From Nitrospirae bacterium JdFR-85 (GTDB lineage: Bacteria; Nitrospirota; Thermodesulfovibrionia; Thermodesulfovibrionales; JdFR-85): DNA of 64,000 nucleotides. The translations under genes and the position numbers were made by a program. The DNA is taken from the NCBI GenBank assembly GCA_002011745.1, contig MTOU01000018.1, positions 1 to 64,000 on the forward strand. Reading direction: 5' to 3'. Below, one piece after another: positions 25,730-36,304 of the stretch. The notes beneath the pieces are model-generated. The model made no database searches, was not told where the DNA came from, and saw nothing but the letters and a program-made list of their open reading frames with translations. Positions within the stretch are counted from its first letter, which is position 1. Each line of letters starts with the position of its first letter.

Positions 25730-28102
25730 CGCATCAGGAGGCCTCGTAAAACTCATCGAAAAATTCTGCGCAAAATACCCGGCATGGTGCGGAGGCTCTG
25801 CAGAAGACCAGACAGGAAAAGACTACGCAATCGCAAAAGCCTCTGTCGAAGCCCTGGTAACAGCAATAAACTGCGTGGCAGACCCAAAAAACTGCGAATG
25901 CACCAAAAAGGAATGCGTGTTTTACTCCTCCTTTCCTGGAGGGGGAGGCGGAGAATTCGGTGGCGGTGGAGCAGGGGATTACTGGCAACCACCAGAAGAA
26001 CAAAAATCCCGATTAACAGGAAGCGTAACCGCGCAGGAAGAAGAAAAAACATCAGATAAAATATCGGTAAAATGCAAAATTCCAGATTACGTCTGCTGCT
26101 GGATTGAAACAAAAAACGAATTTGGAGACGAAGAGGTAACACTATCAATCATAGGATGGGCAACCAAAGACGAATGTGCAGAAAAAGGAGGAAAAGAAAT
26201 ACAACCAAACGAGGACGGTTCCTGCGGCGGCAAAAACAACAAAAAACCATATACTCAAAATGAGATAGTATGCGATGTCAAAAACTTCCAGCTCCCTCAG
26301 GAGGTTTCCAAGGCAGAAGAGTGGATTCCCTATTACGGAGACCCAAAATTCCTTGTCTACTGGCAGAAGTTTCCCATAGAGGAGGACACATGGACTTTTA
26401 AAGACTCCTGGAAAACCTATGCTGCGATAATAGCCATATCAGCAATTCCGCTCCCAAGCTGGGGGAAGATAACACTGAAAGGCGCTACCAGGAAATTAGA
26501 ACAAGTTGTTAAAAAATATGCAGAAAAAGCCGCCACCGAAGGTGTAAAAAGAGAAATAAGAAGCATACAAAAACAGGCACTAAAAGAAATGCTGGAAGCA
26601 TGGAAAAGACACATCAAAGAGAAAGGAATATTCAAATCTGGTGGAAAAATCCTCCTCGGTTCCGGCACCCTAATGGTTGCCGATCTCATAGAAAGCTGGG
26701 GTGCAAAGTTTGAGGAACATCCGAACAAAATCCTTCTGAAAGTTGCAGGAGAGAAGCGACCTGAAGAATTCGATGTTCAACTCAAAAAATCCGTCCCGCT
26801 GTTTGTCGCATTCAAAAAAGAAATGCTGGATTTCCTTTTTGGTGAAAAGGCAAGAACTCTCCATTTTGTCTCTCCGTGCTATCTGAAAAACATGGAGGTT
26901 TATAAAATAGATGTGGGATGCGAGGAGTATGTTTACAATTCAGAAAGCAACACTGTGGTATGCAGAGGTCCGGACATAAAAAACACGGAGAACCTTCCGT
27001 TGTGCCAGCGCGTGAATTACCTGAGAAAGGGCGGTGTGGCAAACGCCCCGAAAGCGGAAGACCCTGTGATAGATTATGTTGAGGGCTTTGCGAGGGGAGA
27101 TGTTCCGGAATATGTGGAGATAACAGAAGACACAACCACAGTCGTGCTTGCGGACGGTGTCGTGATGAGGTTTGACATAAACAGCCCGCTCGCCGACGGA
27201 AAGGAAGCGAGGATTGTGGTGGACACAGGAAAAGAAACAAAAGAAATACACGTCACCAAGGCAGATGACTGCATAATAATGCCTGTTATCCCGTTAATTC
27301 GGCCAACCGATATAATCTGCGCGAGGACAAGGTCAAGAATGCAGAAGAGGGCATAAGAATTGTTAAAGGCGTTGCTACACGGGAAAGCAACGGCAAGAAG
27401 CTGGATGTTGAGGTATATTTCGAGCTTCCGGGAGAAAAGGGATGTGAAATAACGGAAGATGATGTAAAGGATTTGCTCGCTGCAGAAAGTTCCTTCTGGG
27501 AGAGGGCGGTGGAAAACACCAAAAGCTTCAGTATGCTGGATGCAGGCTGTTTCGGATACATAAAGGTTTCCGGAGAATGCGATGAGGGTGATGATGTGTG
27601 CAAGGCGCTGAAGAAAATCGGTGCAGGGTTCACACAATACTTCAGGTACGGAAGCTGGTTTTCAGTGAGCCAAATCAATTCGGAAATTGATGAATATAAA
27701 CGGACAAGACCGGACTACTGGATAGAGATTTTTGACAAAAACTCTGACGGGAAGATAGACCTGATAGGCATCAACAACGGCGCGAAACATGATCGGTGGC
27801 AATACATAAGCTATTCAGATTCCGGAAAGGGGAGTTTTGACACCGTGATGCTAAAAGACTGCAAAACCACCGCAATATTAGCCTCGAATTTTGAGAAATA
27901 CAACGATGACAAGCACGACCCGAACTACTGCTTTGCTGAGCAGAGCGGAACCTCGGCAGCGCTCAAGCTCGGCGGGGCTGTTATAGGCATAGGAGGGGCT
28001 CTCTTTGCAAGCGGGGGGTCAGCCCTGCTCCTGATGGCAACAGCAGGAGCAACCGGAGCAACCCTTGAGGTTATAGCTGATGTGAGGAATGCATGGCCGT
28101 AA
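25728..28102 (+). pseudogene. Large foreign-looking Cys-rich protein gene, 5'-truncated and frameshifted
   Basis: The frame opens right after TAA 25725 without a plausible initiator (first GTG at 25875) and runs to about 27290. Coding then shifts frame and continues as NSANRYNLREDKVKNAEEG, through YIKVSGECDEGDDVCKALKK, to 28102. A single-base change in the CCC run near 27290 would join both parts into one protein of about 790 residues. It has many cysteines, a Gly-rich stretch, EF-hand-like DKNSDGKIDL, and a C-terminal hydrophobic segment. Codon choice and composition differ from neighbours. The style is reminiscent of surface proteins of small (DPANN-type) archaea, but I recognise no family. 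Confidence 0.6.
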
Positions 28103-28111
28103 CCGTTTCAT

Positions 28112-28939
28112 CTAAAAAAATTCCAATTCGCCGTTTATTTCTGCCAGTCTTTTATGTCGCGGCCTGTAAAGACCATCCCACCAGATATCAACATAAACAA
28201 TATTCCCGTCTTTTTTTATTTTGAGGATTTTGTAGCGGTGGAGGGGATCTACAGATTCGTTTTTAAGATTTTGGATGTCATTTATTGCCAATTCCTTTCT
28301 GTCACTAGCAGATCTCCAATCCACTTTAGCAAAAAGCGGAGGCTCACGATTATTATATGCTTCCCACCTTGCCAGCACCACGTGTTCAGGGTTCGTGAAG
28401 TCATAAAGGTATCTTCCGTGTTCGTCCTTTTCCACACCGTCAGGATAAATCCAGCCCTCCTCGTCTATCCATGCGAGGCCGTCAAGGTATGGTTTGAGTC
28501 CGGGCTTTGGGGGTTTCTTGTGTTTGAGAATTTCCCTTAAAGCGGCTTTTCTCTCTTTTTCAGGAAGGGTTCTTATCTTTTCTACATCTTCCACAGTCAA
28601 GGTATCGGAATTTGGGCCAAGATGATAGCTTCCTTCCACGCCAGGGGTTTTCTTTGCGACTTCCGTGATCGCTGATTTCTCCTCCACTCCCTTATACCCC
28701 GGCTTCTCGTGAAGAACATCTCCAGGAGAGAACAGGGTTTTGTAGAGAAGGAAGCCTCCGACAGCGAGGCCGCCAAGGCCTGCGGCAAGGTATTTGGTTA
28801 TGTTTTTCTTTTTCTCGCCCCTCTCACCCACTGCCTGCCCCTCTCTTAGAAATCCAAAATAATTATACCAAACTTTTACTGCAGAGACACCCCCTTCTTC
28901 AACCCTCCTGATCCCAAAAATGGAAAAAAGAATTTGCAA
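28112..28939 (-). CDS. Foreign-looking membrane-anchored protein of unknown function
   Basis: Up to 275 residues. Basic GEKKKNITKYL precedes a transmembrane segment (AAGLGGLAVGGFLLYKTLF, about residues 52-70). A soluble domain follows with TLPEKERKAALREIL, Pro-rich KKPPKPGLKPYLDG, and a C-terminal VDIWWDGLYRPRHKRLAEI. An internal GTG (VGERGEKKK) may be the true start because the first 37 residues look unstructured. It is convergent with the large frameshifted gene and shares its composition. I recognise no family. Confidence 0.55.
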   Translation of the reverse strand: MQILFSIFGIRRVEEGGVSAVKVWYNYFGFLREGQAVGERGEKKKNITKYLAAGLGGLAVGGFLLYKTLFSPGDVLHEKPGYKGVEEKSAITEVAKKTPGVEGSYHLGPNSDTLTVEDVEKIRTLPEKERKAALREILKHKKPPKPGLKPYLDGLAWIDEEGWIYPDGVEKDEHGRYLYDFTNPEHVVLARWEAYNNREPPLFAKVDWRSASDRKELAINDIQNLKNESVDPLHRYKILKIKKDGNIVYVDIWWDGLYRPRHKRLAEINGELEFF

Positions 28940-28990
28940 TTGGGGGCTTTGAAAATAGCAGTATTATAAAGGAAAGGAGGTATAAATAAA

Positions 28991-29182
28991 ATGAAGTCCA
29001 CCAATGTGGAAGAGATTATTTCCTATTTAACAGAGGAAGATAAAAAACTTCTCTATGAGTTTGCCAAGAAACTTCTACAGGGTGAACAGTACAGAGGCTT
29101 AAGAGAAGAGATAAACAAACGAAGAGAAGAAATAAAGAAAGGTAAAGTTCTCACCCACGAGGAACTATGGAGCGAGATTTAA
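28991..29182 (+). CDS. Small antitoxin-like protein
   Basis: A 63-residue charged, helical protein (EEIISYLTEEDKKLLYEFAK, then REEIKKGKVLTHEELW). The C-terminal KVLTHEELW-type ending is typical of RelB/ParD-like antitoxins encoded just before a RelE/ParE toxin. AAAGGAGGT precedes ATG 28991. Its partner is truncated. Confidence 0.65.
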   Translation: MKSTNVEEIISYLTEEDKKLLYEFAKKLLQGEQYRGLREEINKRREEIKKGKVLTHEELWSEI

Positions 29183-29255
29183 AATTCTTTATGCTAAAAG
29201 CGTCAAAAAAGACCTGAAGAGCATCCCACCAGAAAAAAGACAAAAGATTAAGTAA
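29178..29255 (+). pseudogene. Truncated RelE/ParE-like toxin
   Basis: FKILYAKSVKKDLKSIPPEK followed by RQKIK and TAA 29253 matches only the first strand and helix of RelE/ParE toxins. No initiator is obvious, and the catalytic C-terminal two thirds are absent. It is the decayed partner of the antitoxin at 28991. Confidence 0.6.
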
Positions 29256-29392
29256 TGCCATAAACTAAAACTAATGGCTTATCCGTCCGTAAAGTTGCTC
29301 TCAAGGTTGTCTTCGGCTTTTGGCTGAAGGCAGCGGCCCTGGTCAGTTGATTTTTGCATACCTTCTCTTGCCAGATGGCCATTGGTAAAAAC

Positions 29393-29421
29393 TTGAAAAA
29401 TTGTCCTTCTTGGGGTATAAT
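29393..29421 (+). promoter_or_regulatory. Sigma70-type promoter of the DUF4143 ATPase
   Basis: TTGAAA (29393-29398), a 17-base spacer and TATAAT (29416-29421) lie 39 bases before ATG 29461. Confidence 0.6.
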
Positions 29422-29460
29422 TCACTTATAACTGCAAACATTTTTAAAAAGTTTGTGAAA

Positions 29461-30750
29461 ATGGTTGTAAGTAAACTGAAAAGAATTGTAATATCACAAC
29501 AGGAAGAGATAAAGGAAAAGTTCCAGAGGGAGAATATCATTGTCCGGGACATTGACCTGAACCGGCTGAAGGGCTACCTTTCTGCTCCAAACATCTTGGC
29601 CATACTTGGTATAAGAAGATGTGGCAAATCAATTCTCACCTGGCAGATAATCGGCGAGAAGACATTTCCGTACATTAACTTTGACGATGAGAGGCTTATA
29701 GATTTTCAGACTAAGGACTTTGACAGCCTTTTAGAGGTATTTTATGAACTCTATGGAGACTTTGACACCATAGTGCTTGATGAGATACAGAACATAAAGG
29801 GATGGGAGCTCTTTGTAAACCGTCTGAGAAGGACCAAAAGAGTAATTATCACTGGCTCAAACTCAAAGTTGCTCTCAGGGGAGCTGACAAACCGTCTGAC
29901 AGGCCGATACATAGATTTCGTGCTTTTTCCGTTCAATTTTAAAGAATACCTTCGGTATAAAAGGCTCTCCTTCAGCCAGGAAAGTCTTTATTCAACAAAG
30001 TCCGTGGGGCTTCTCAAAAAGGCTCTTGAGGAATACCTGAAGACAGGTGGTCTGCCCGAGGTCTATCTTCTTGGCAGGGACATGCTTGTGAGGATATACG
30101 GTGACATTCTGGAGAAGGATGTCCTAAGAAGGGGAAATATCAAAAAAAAGACCACCTTTAAGGAACTGGCAAGATACCTAGTGTCTAACTCCTCTCTGGA
30201 GTTTTCTTATAGCAAACTTAAAAATGTCTTTGCAATAAAAGATGTCCATACAATTAAAAATTGGGTCTCACTGCTTCAGGATTCATATCTGGTTTTTACC
30301 TTAGAGAGATTCTCTTTTAAACTCAAAGAACAGTTCATAGCACCAAAGAAACTGTACTGCACTGATACAGGGCTTTTTAATACGATAGGTTTTACATTTA
30401 CCGAAAATATAGGACACATAATGGAGACCTTTGTGGCAGTGGAACTACTAAGAAGGCGTAACTATAGGTTCACATCAGAGGAGGTCTATTACTGGAAGGA
30501 CCACCAGCAAAGAGAGGTGGACTTTGTGGTAAAAGAGGGGAGAAAGGTTAAGGAACTTATTCAGGTCTGCTATGACATAGAAAACCCTCGCACAAGGGAA
30601 AGAGAGACAAAGGCACTTCTTAAAGCCGCAGATGAACTGAACTGCACCCGTCTCAGTGTGATTACCTGGGACCTGCAAGGACAGGAAAAAATCCAGGGAA
30701 AAGAGATAAGATTCACTCCTCTTTACAGGTGGATCCTGGAGGTCCCATGA
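29461..30750 (+). CDS. AAA ATPase with DUF4143 domain
   Basis: About 429 residues. Walker A is GIRRCGKS, Walker B is TIVLDEIQN, and a sensor segment reads VIITGSNSKLLSGEL. The C-terminal DUF4143 region has a PD-(D/E)XK-like pattern (YYWKDHQQREVDFVVKEG). This family is widespread, often multi-copy, and of unclear function. ATG 29461 is preferred because the promoter's -10 element lies downstream of the TTG at 29401. It borders the accessory zone and is followed by about 160 bases without a gene. Confidence 0.85.
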   Translation: MVVSKLKRIVISQQEEIKEKFQRENIIVRDIDLNRLKGYLSAPNILAILGIRRCGKSILTWQIIGEKTFPYINFDDERLIDFQTKDFDSLLEVFYELYGDFDTIVLDEIQNIKGWELFVNRLRRTKRVIITGSNSKLLSGELTNRLTGRYIDFVLFPFNFKEYLRYKRLSFSQESLYSTKSVGLLKKALEEYLKTGGLPEVYLLGRDMLVRIYGDILEKDVLRRGNIKKKTTFKELARYLVSNSSLEFSYSKLKNVFAIKDVHTIKNWVSLLQDSYLVFTLERFSFKLKEQFIAPKKLYCTDTGLFNTIGFTFTENIGHIMETFVAVELLRRRNYRFTSEEVYYWKDHQQREVDFVVKEGRKVKELIQVCYDIENPRTRERETKALLKAADELNCTRLSVITWDLQGQEKIQGKEIRFTPLYRWILEVP

Positions 30751-30909
30751 GGTTACCCAAACACATCCACTTCCAGACCTAAAGAAGTATCCACTTTTGC
30801 TGATTTTTAGTTTCTCAAATTCCATGGTGCTGGTTGTAATGAGTTGGCCATTGAAGGGGAGCTGTGGATAAAGAAGAAAGGTTTGGGTGTGGGGAAATCA
30901 AATCCATAT

Positions 30910-32319
30910 CTATTCCTGTATAAATGCCTTCAGCCACTTGCTCCTTGATGGATGCTTCAATTTTTTTAATGCCCTCACTTCTATCTGTCTCACCCTTTCC
31001 CTTGTGACTGACATCGCCTTTCCAACCTCTTCAAGGGTATGGGGTGAGCCCGTCTCATCAAGACCATATCTCCTCTTTATCACCTCTGCCTCTTTTGGAT
31101 GAAGTGTACTGAGCACCTTTTCTAAATGGGCCCTTAAGTCTTCTCTCATGGCTTCATCAAGGGGGGAAACAGACTGTTCATCCTCTATGAAATCCATCAA
31201 CTGACTATCCTCATCATCTCCGACAGGTGTCTCTAAAGAGAGGGTATCCCTTGTCACTCTTATAATATCTTTTATCTTCTTCTCTGACAGACCACTCTTC
31301 TGAGATATCTCTTCAATGGTAGGTTCACGCCCCAGTTCCTGGAGCAACTCCCTTGAGGTCTTCATATAAGTGGCTATATTTTCAATAATATGTACAGGAA
31401 GACGCACTGTCCTGGAGTATTCTGCAAGCGCCCTTGTAATTGCCTGTCTTATCCACCATGTGGCATAGGTACTAAATTTATAACCCCTTTTATAGTCAAA
31501 TTTTTCTACTGCCTTGATAAGACCGATATTACCCTCTTGAATTAGGTCTTCAAGACTGAGCCCTTTCCCCATATATCTCTTTGCAATACTCACAACAAGC
31601 CTAAGATTTGCCTCTATCAGACGCGACTTTGCATCTGATATTATTCTCTCAGCCTTCTCAAGGGCTTTAATAACCCTCCTCAACTCTTCCACCTTCATAC
31701 CCACAGCCCGTTCAATTCTGTTTGCTGCTCTGTCCTGTGTCTTCTTTTTCTCTTCCAGAAGAATATAGAGCCTCTTTATCTCATCGGCAAAGGCAGATAT
31801 TGCAGAATCTTTCAGTTCTAAGTGTAGAATCTCTTTCAGAATATTATCTCTGTTTATTCTTAACTGTCTTATTATTTTTCTGTTATCTCCAACATCCTTT
31901 TCTCTCAGAAGTCGTAACCTCTCCTGGAACAATCTATTTATATTCTGTGTATGATGGTAAAACTTATTTTTTATCTCAACAAGATCTTCCTCTGTTTCAT
32001 CATAACTGAGATTCACTATCTCATCAAGAGGAGCTTCACCTCTTTCTATTACCTCTCCAAGCCGTATCAGCTTCTTTAGAACTCTTGGTACTGAAAAAGT
32101 GGCCATCATAAGAAGTCTCTTGCCTTGGTCTATCTTTTTCGCAAGCTCTAACTCCCCCTCCTTTGTGAGCAGGGGAACACTCCCCATCTCCTTTAGGTAG
32201 GTTGTAAGTGCATCAGAACTCTCCTCCTTGGTAAATTCTACAGATCTCTCCACCTCTTCAGGGGCCTCTGTGATAATTCTTTCATCAAATAAATCAAAGA
32301 GCTCAAAGTATTCCTTCAC
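30910..32319 (-). CDS. rpoD: Primary sigma factor RpoD
   Basis: A 469-residue sigma70. Region 1.2 has [16 protein letters not shown]. Region 2 has [20 protein letters not shown] and [17 protein letters not shown]. Region 3 has [10 protein letters not shown]. The region 4 helix-turn-helix is [20 protein letters not shown]. It lacks most of region 1.1 and has a moderate non-conserved insert between 1.2 and 2. It overlaps dnaG by 17 bases as the last gene of the macromolecular synthesis operon. Confidence 0.97.
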   Translation of the reverse strand: MKEYFELFDLFDERIITEAPEEVERSVEFTKEESSDALTTYLKEMGSVPLLTKEGELELAKKIDQGKRLLMMATFSVPRVLKKLIRLGEVIERGEAPLDEIVNLSYDETEEDLVEIKNKFYHHTQNINRLFQERLRLLREKDVGDNRKIIRQLRINRDNILKEILHLELKDSAISAFADEIKRLYILLEEKKKTQDRAANRIERAVGMKVEELRRVIKALEKAERIISDAKSRLIEANLRLVVSIAKRYMGKGLSLEDLIQEGNIGLIKAVEKFDYKRGYKFSTYATWWIRQAITRALAEYSRTVRLPVHIIENIATYMKTSRELLQELGREPTIEEISQKSGLSEKKIKDIIRVTRDTLSLETPVGDDEDSQLMDFIEDEQSVSPLDEAMREDLRAHLEKVLSTLHPKEAEVIKRRYGLDETGSPHTLEEVGKAMSVTRERVRQIEVRALKKLKHPSRSKWLKAFIQE

Positions 32320-34021
32320 TTCTGCCCTCCTTGATAATTGATAAAAATCTTTGTTGGAGTTCTATTAATGTTTCCTGATCTTTCTCCTTCTCCGCCTCTT
32401 TTATCCATGCCTGAAGTTCTGTTATCCTTCTCCTGAGAGATTTTGCTCTGATTTTTTTGATACAGTCCATAATGGTCTCCTCAAGCTCTTCTTTGTCAAT
32501 CTTTAGACTTACTATTAATGAAGACAGAAAAGACATCTCCTCTTCTTCAAGTACATCATTCAGGAATGTCTCTGGTGTCGTGTTGGTAAGTTTTAGATAT
32601 ATGGTTTTTACTAAAGGTTTCTCAAACATATCTGGCGACAGTTTCCCACTTATAAGCTCCGAATACTCTGGATGCGATGCAAAGATTGCAATAATAGTCT
32701 CCTCTGCATCGGGCACAATCACCTTTGTCTGCACACCTCTGTCAGATACCCTATTTTCAGATTTCGGAAACCTATAATACCTTCTCACCTCCTCTATAAG
32801 AAACTGTTCTGAGATGCCTGTCTTCTCTGATACCCTTTTCAGAAGAGAACCCTTTAGAATAGAGTCCCTGATCTCAGCTATAATCTCGATCAGTTCTCTT
32901 ACTGTCTCTGCCTCCTTCTCCTGTACAGAGAAGTAAAAATCTATAATGTCTTTAGTTTCAGAAAAGAGTTTTTTTAAACCCTCCACTCCGTATTTCCTTA
33001 AAAATGTATCAGGGTCTTCCCCTTCTGGCAGAGAAAGCACCTTTGCTGTAATACCAACCTGATAGCAGAGTGCAAGCGCCCTCTTGGATGCCTTTAACCC
33101 TGCCTCATCAGAGTCAAATACCAGCAGCACCTTATCAGTAAGTGTCTTTAATCTTCTCACCTGAGCCTCTGTCAGAGATGTTCCAAGAGGAGCAACGGTA
33201 TTTGTGAGACCAAACTGATGTGATGTCAACACATCGAGATATCCCTCCATTAATATTACATATCCTTTCTTCTTTACCTCATCTTTTGCCTGATACAGCC
33301 CAAAGAGTTCTGAAGATTTCTTAAAGATTGGTGACTCTGGGGAATTAATGTACTTAGGCCCCAGTTGCTCTTCTGAGACCACTCTTCCGCCAAAGGCTAT
33401 TATCTCTCCACGGATACTCGTTATAGGAAAGACAATCCTTCTTCTGAACATATCCATAATAACTCCATCTTCTGTCTTTTTACACACCCCTGCATGCAGT
33501 ATCTGGCCCTCTGTATAGCCTGCATTTATCAGATACTTATAGAGAAGGTCTCCTCCAGAGGGAGCGTATCCAAGCATAAAGGTATTGATAATCTCATCAG
33601 ACAAACCTCTTCTTTTAAGATATCCTTTTGCTTCAGATGAGTTCTGCAATTGTTCTCTAAAGAACTCTGTAGCTCTTTGGTGAATACTCAGCAGCATCCT
33701 CCGCGTAACTGAAGTAGAAGGTTTCACAGCAGAGGTTTCTATTTTTATTCCAGCCTTTTCAGCAAGCATCTTAACTGCTTCCAAAAAACCTACACCCTCA
33801 TATCTCATCATAAATGTGATTATATCTCCTCCTACACCACACCCAAAACAATGGAAGAACTGTTTTTCTGGATTGACTACAAAGGATGGAGTCTTCTCTG
33901 AATGAAAGGGACATAATGCCTTGTAATTTCTCCCAGCACGTTTAAGATCAAGATATCTGGACAAAAAGTCAACAATATCAATCTGGTTCTTTATCTCATC
34001 AACTGCCTGAGATATATTCAT
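32303..34021 (-). CDS. dnaG: DNA primase
   Basis: A 572-residue primase. The zinc site is Cys37, His40, Cys58 and Cys61 (CPFH, FHCFGCG). The catalytic core has [13 protein letters not shown], and the TOPRIM domain has Glu in [11 protein letters not shown] and Asp residues in FDSDEAG. A C-terminal helical region contacts the helicase. ATG 34021 is chosen over a TTG 45 bases upstream because the latter has no spaced RBS. It makes RNA primers for replication and is coupled to rpoD. Confidence 0.96.
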   Translation of the reverse strand: MNISQAVDEIKNQIDIVDFLSRYLDLKRAGRNYKALCPFHSEKTPSFVVNPEKQFFHCFGCGVGGDIITFMMRYEGVGFLEAVKMLAEKAGIKIETSAVKPSTSVTRRMLLSIHQRATEFFREQLQNSSEAKGYLKRRGLSDEIINTFMLGYAPSGGDLLYKYLINAGYTEGQILHAGVCKKTEDGVIMDMFRRRIVFPITSIRGEIIAFGGRVVSEEQLGPKYINSPESPIFKKSSELFGLYQAKDEVKKKGYVILMEGYLDVLTSHQFGLTNTVAPLGTSLTEAQVRRLKTLTDKVLLVFDSDEAGLKASKRALALCYQVGITAKVLSLPEGEDPDTFLRKYGVEGLKKLFSETKDIIDFYFSVQEKEAETVRELIEIIAEIRDSILKGSLLKRVSEKTGISEQFLIEEVRRYYRFPKSENRVSDRGVQTKVIVPDAEETIIAIFASHPEYSELISGKLSPDMFEKPLVKTIYLKLTNTTPETFLNDVLEEEEMSFLSSLIVSLKIDKEELEETIMDCIKKIRAKSLRRRITELQAWIKEAEKEKDQETLIELQQRFLSIIKEGRSEGIL

Positions 34022-34084
34022 TTCTTTCCGATTCTTGTTTTTGTAAAAATTTTTTCGATTGCTCAACCCCCTGTTAGAAGGAGT

Positions 34085-35044
34085 TTACTTTTCCCTCCTT
34101 ACAACCCTTCTGAATCCTGAACACTCGATCACCTCGATATCCTCTTCAAGTATTGCATCAAAGAGGAGATTAAGCCCCAGATTGTCACTTGCAATATGGC
34201 CTGCAATCACAACATTTAAGTGATTCTTCTCTGCCTCTTTTCGATGTTCTTCACTGAGATGCATGGCTACAATGGTATTTACGCCACTCAGGGTAAGGGA
34301 GTTAAATATCTCCTTTGATCCCTCTGTCCCTCCTGTCATATCAACAAATATCTTTCCAGCCTTTCTATCTTCTGAACCGATGAGCACTTTTGGACCTGCG
34401 CCACTTTTTGCTGCCTCTCTGTACTCTGGCAGCTCAAGCAGAAGATCCAGAATATCCCTTATAAAATAAGGCTTCTTCTCATCAAAAAGCCTCTGCAGAT
34501 ATGAGGCAACCATATTGTCTGCAGGGGTATGAAGGCAGATAAAAGGCACTCCAAGAACCCTTGCAGCATCCACTGCCCTCTGGTGATTCACAGGCATGAG
34601 CCTTCTTTCCACCTCTTTAATCCGATTATCCATTAATGCTTCTGCTATATTTATTGGTACACCAAATCTGCCCAGAATATCTGCTTGAATCTTCATAACC
34701 TCATATAGGTTTGCATAGGCCATACCCTCAGGATGATGCGATGCTATAAGATCTACATTTTTACCATTTCTTCTCAATGCATCTGCAAGCAGAATCTCTC
34801 CCACCTCTATATCAATCCCTGCAACAATGGTCCTTATCTCTTTATTCCCATCCCCATACAGGATCCTTGTATCAGAGTAAGGATTACTTAAACTCTCTTT
34901 ATCAAAAAACTCCCTCTCTCTGTCCTTCATCTCTTCATACTTTTTTCTCGCGCGCTCCAGCTCTTTCTCTACAGCCTCCTTACCCCTGGGGTCATTCTCA
35001 ATACCAACCTGAACAGCCTTTTCATACAGTTGCCTCAGAGTCAT
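34085..35044 (-). CDS. NIF3-family metal-binding protein
   Basis: A 319-residue protein with NIF3/NGG1p-interacting-factor features: GIDIEVGEILLADAL, ASHHPEGMAY, CLHTPADN and VIAGHIASDNLGLN, with His and Asp residues as probable metal ligands. The N-terminus is a charged coiled coil (about residues 15-45). NIF3 proteins are widespread and their activity is debated. It lies between yqeY and dnaG, an unusual insertion in the rpsU-dnaG-rpoD order. Confidence 0.8.
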   Translation of the reverse strand: MTLRQLYEKAVQVGIENDPRGKEAVEKELERARKKYEEMKDREREFFDKESLSNPYSDTRILYGDGNKEIRTIVAGIDIEVGEILLADALRRNGKNVDLIASHHPEGMAYANLYEVMKIQADILGRFGVPINIAEALMDNRIKEVERRLMPVNHQRAVDAARVLGVPFICLHTPADNMVASYLQRLFDEKKPYFIRDILDLLLELPEYREAAKSGAGPKVLIGSEDRKAGKIFVDMTGGTEGSKEIFNSLTLSGVNTIVAMHLSEEHRKEAEKNHLNVVIAGHIASDNLGLNLLFDAILEEDIEVIECSGFRRVVRREK

Positions 35045-35122
35045 ATATAGACCTCCTTCTGTATATTACTGACTCTTTAAGAAAATCACATCTGAGGAGA
35101 TAAGAAGAATTAATAAGTAAAA

Positions 35123-35572
35123 TCAGCCTCCAAGCAATTCTCTTACTTTCTGGTTTACCACCCTTCCGTCAGCCCTTCCTTTCACCTTTGGCATTATGGT
35201 CTTCATAACCTTACCCATATCCTTTAAAGACAAAGCCCCCACCTCACTGATCGTATCTTGAATAATCTTTTCCAATTCATCTTCAGAGAGTTCTTCTGGT
35301 AGATAAGCCTTTATTACAGAGAGTTCTTCCTCCTCTTTATGTACAAGATCAGTTCTTGAGGCCTTGTTGAATTCTTCAATAGCTTCCTTCCTCTGTTTTG
35401 CCAATGAAGAAAGGACTTCTATAGTCTCTTCATCAGTCAGTGGAGCACCCTTGTCAATCTCACGATTCTTAATAGCGGATTTTATAAGTCTGAGGGTTGA
35501 TACACGTAATCTATCTGAAGCCTTTAAGGCGGCTTTCAGATCTGCATCAATCCTCTCTTTTAATAAAGACAT
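35123..35572 (-). CDS. yqeY: GatB/YqeY-domain protein
   Basis: A 149-residue protein with ALKASDRLRVSTLRLI, AYLPEELSEDELEKII and a C-terminal MPKVKGRADGRVVNQKV typical of YqeY. This domain also occurs as the tail of GatB and may bind tRNA. It starts one base after the rpsU stop, in the conserved rpsU-yqeY order. Confidence 0.92.
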   Translation of the reverse strand: MSLLKERIDADLKAALKASDRLRVSTLRLIKSAIKNREIDKGAPLTDEETIEVLSSLAKQRKEAIEEFNKASRTDLVHKEEEELSVIKAYLPEELSEDELEKIIQDTISEVGALSLKDMGKVMKTIMPKVKGRADGRVVNQKVRELLGG

Positions 35573-35573
35573 T

Positions 35574-35774
35574 TTATCTGTTTTGTAAAAGTCTCATTCT
35601 TTTGAGTGCCTTTTTACGAGCTGCAAGAAGTTTCTTTTTCCTTTTTACACTCGGCTTCTCATAATGTTCACGTTTTTTGATTTCAGAGAGTATCCCTTCC
35701 TTCTCGCACTGTTTTTTAAATTTCTTTAGTGCGAGCTCAAAGGACTCACTCTCCTTTACACTCACCATTGGCAT
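35574..35774 (-). CDS. rpsU: Ribosomal protein S21
   Basis: A 66-residue basic protein with [18 protein letters not shown] and [20 protein letters not shown], matching bS21. It helps 30S initiation. It is the first gene of the rpsU-yqeY-NIF3-dnaG-rpoD cluster, downstream of a good promoter. ATG 35774 is preferred over the ATG two codons later from spacing to GAGGGG. Confidence 0.95.
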   Translation of the reverse strand: MPMVSVKESESFELALKKFKKQCEKEGILSEIKKREHYEKPSVKRKKKLLAARKKALKRMRLLQNR

Positions 35775-35831
35775 TACTTCTACACACCCCTCTCTTCAAA
35801 TGATTTTAATTAATAATGCGTAATCTAAAAT

Positions 35832-35861
35832 AATTTAGCAATAATAAATAAATAGTGTCAA
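35832..35861 (-). promoter_or_regulatory. Sigma70-type promoter of the rpsU operon
   Basis: On the minus strand TTGACA (35861-35856), an 18-base spacer and TAAATT (35837-35832) lie about 58 bases upstream of rpsU. Confidence 0.55.
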
Positions 35862-35923
35862 GTTTTAAAAGTCCCTCCTTTCGGATAATCTACTATAAGA
35901 TTCTAAAATGCCTTCTATTTTAA

Positions 35924-35942
35924 CCCCGCCATAAAGGCGGGG
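35924..35942 (-). terminator. GC-rich hairpin after nfu
   Basis: CCCCGCC and GGCGGGG with a five-base loop lie four bases past the nfu stop. The T tract downstream is weak (TTAAAAT), so termination is probable but not certain. Confidence 0.55.
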
Positions 35943-35946
35943 AATA

Positions 35947-36174
35947 CTATACAGCCTCTACAGCCTTGACCTCAGGTATATCCTGTTTCAGAATTGCCTC
36001 AATTCCTCCCTTCAATGTCATTATTGACATGGGACAAGTCCCACAGGCACCAGTGAGTCTCACTTTTACAACATTATCATCAGTAATCTCTACTAATTCT
36101 ACATCACCACCATCCCTCTGCAGAGCAGGTCTTATCTTGTTAATCACTTCTTCTACCTTTGTCTTGTCAAGCAT
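35947..36174 (-). CDS. NifU-like C-terminal domain Fe-S scaffold protein
   Basis: A 75-residue stand-alone Nfu domain. IRPALQRDGGDVELVEI and the CxxC Cys44-Cys47 (GACGTCPMS) are diagnostic. Dimers hold a bridging [4Fe-4S] cluster for delivery to apo-proteins. GGAGG precedes ATG 36174. It is apparently monocistronic, with a hairpin just downstream. Confidence 0.93.
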   Translation of the reverse strand: MLDKTKVEEVINKIRPALQRDGGDVELVEITDDNVVKVRLTGACGTCPMSIMTLKGGIEAILKQDIPEVKAVEAV

Positions 36175-36304
36175 TGAAATCCTCCTTTCTTTATAGATTC
36201 CATAGCTTAGTTTAACAAAACCCAGAGTCTATAAACAATGATTAAGGTCATACGAAAATCTTTTTTCCTTAACTATTTAGAAGCCTAACCTTTGGACGAA
36301 AACT

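Noticed and set aside
25694-26059. Arg-rich plus-strand open frame
   Set aside because: The product is a low-complexity Arg/Lys-rich translation of the foreign gene in the wrong frame.
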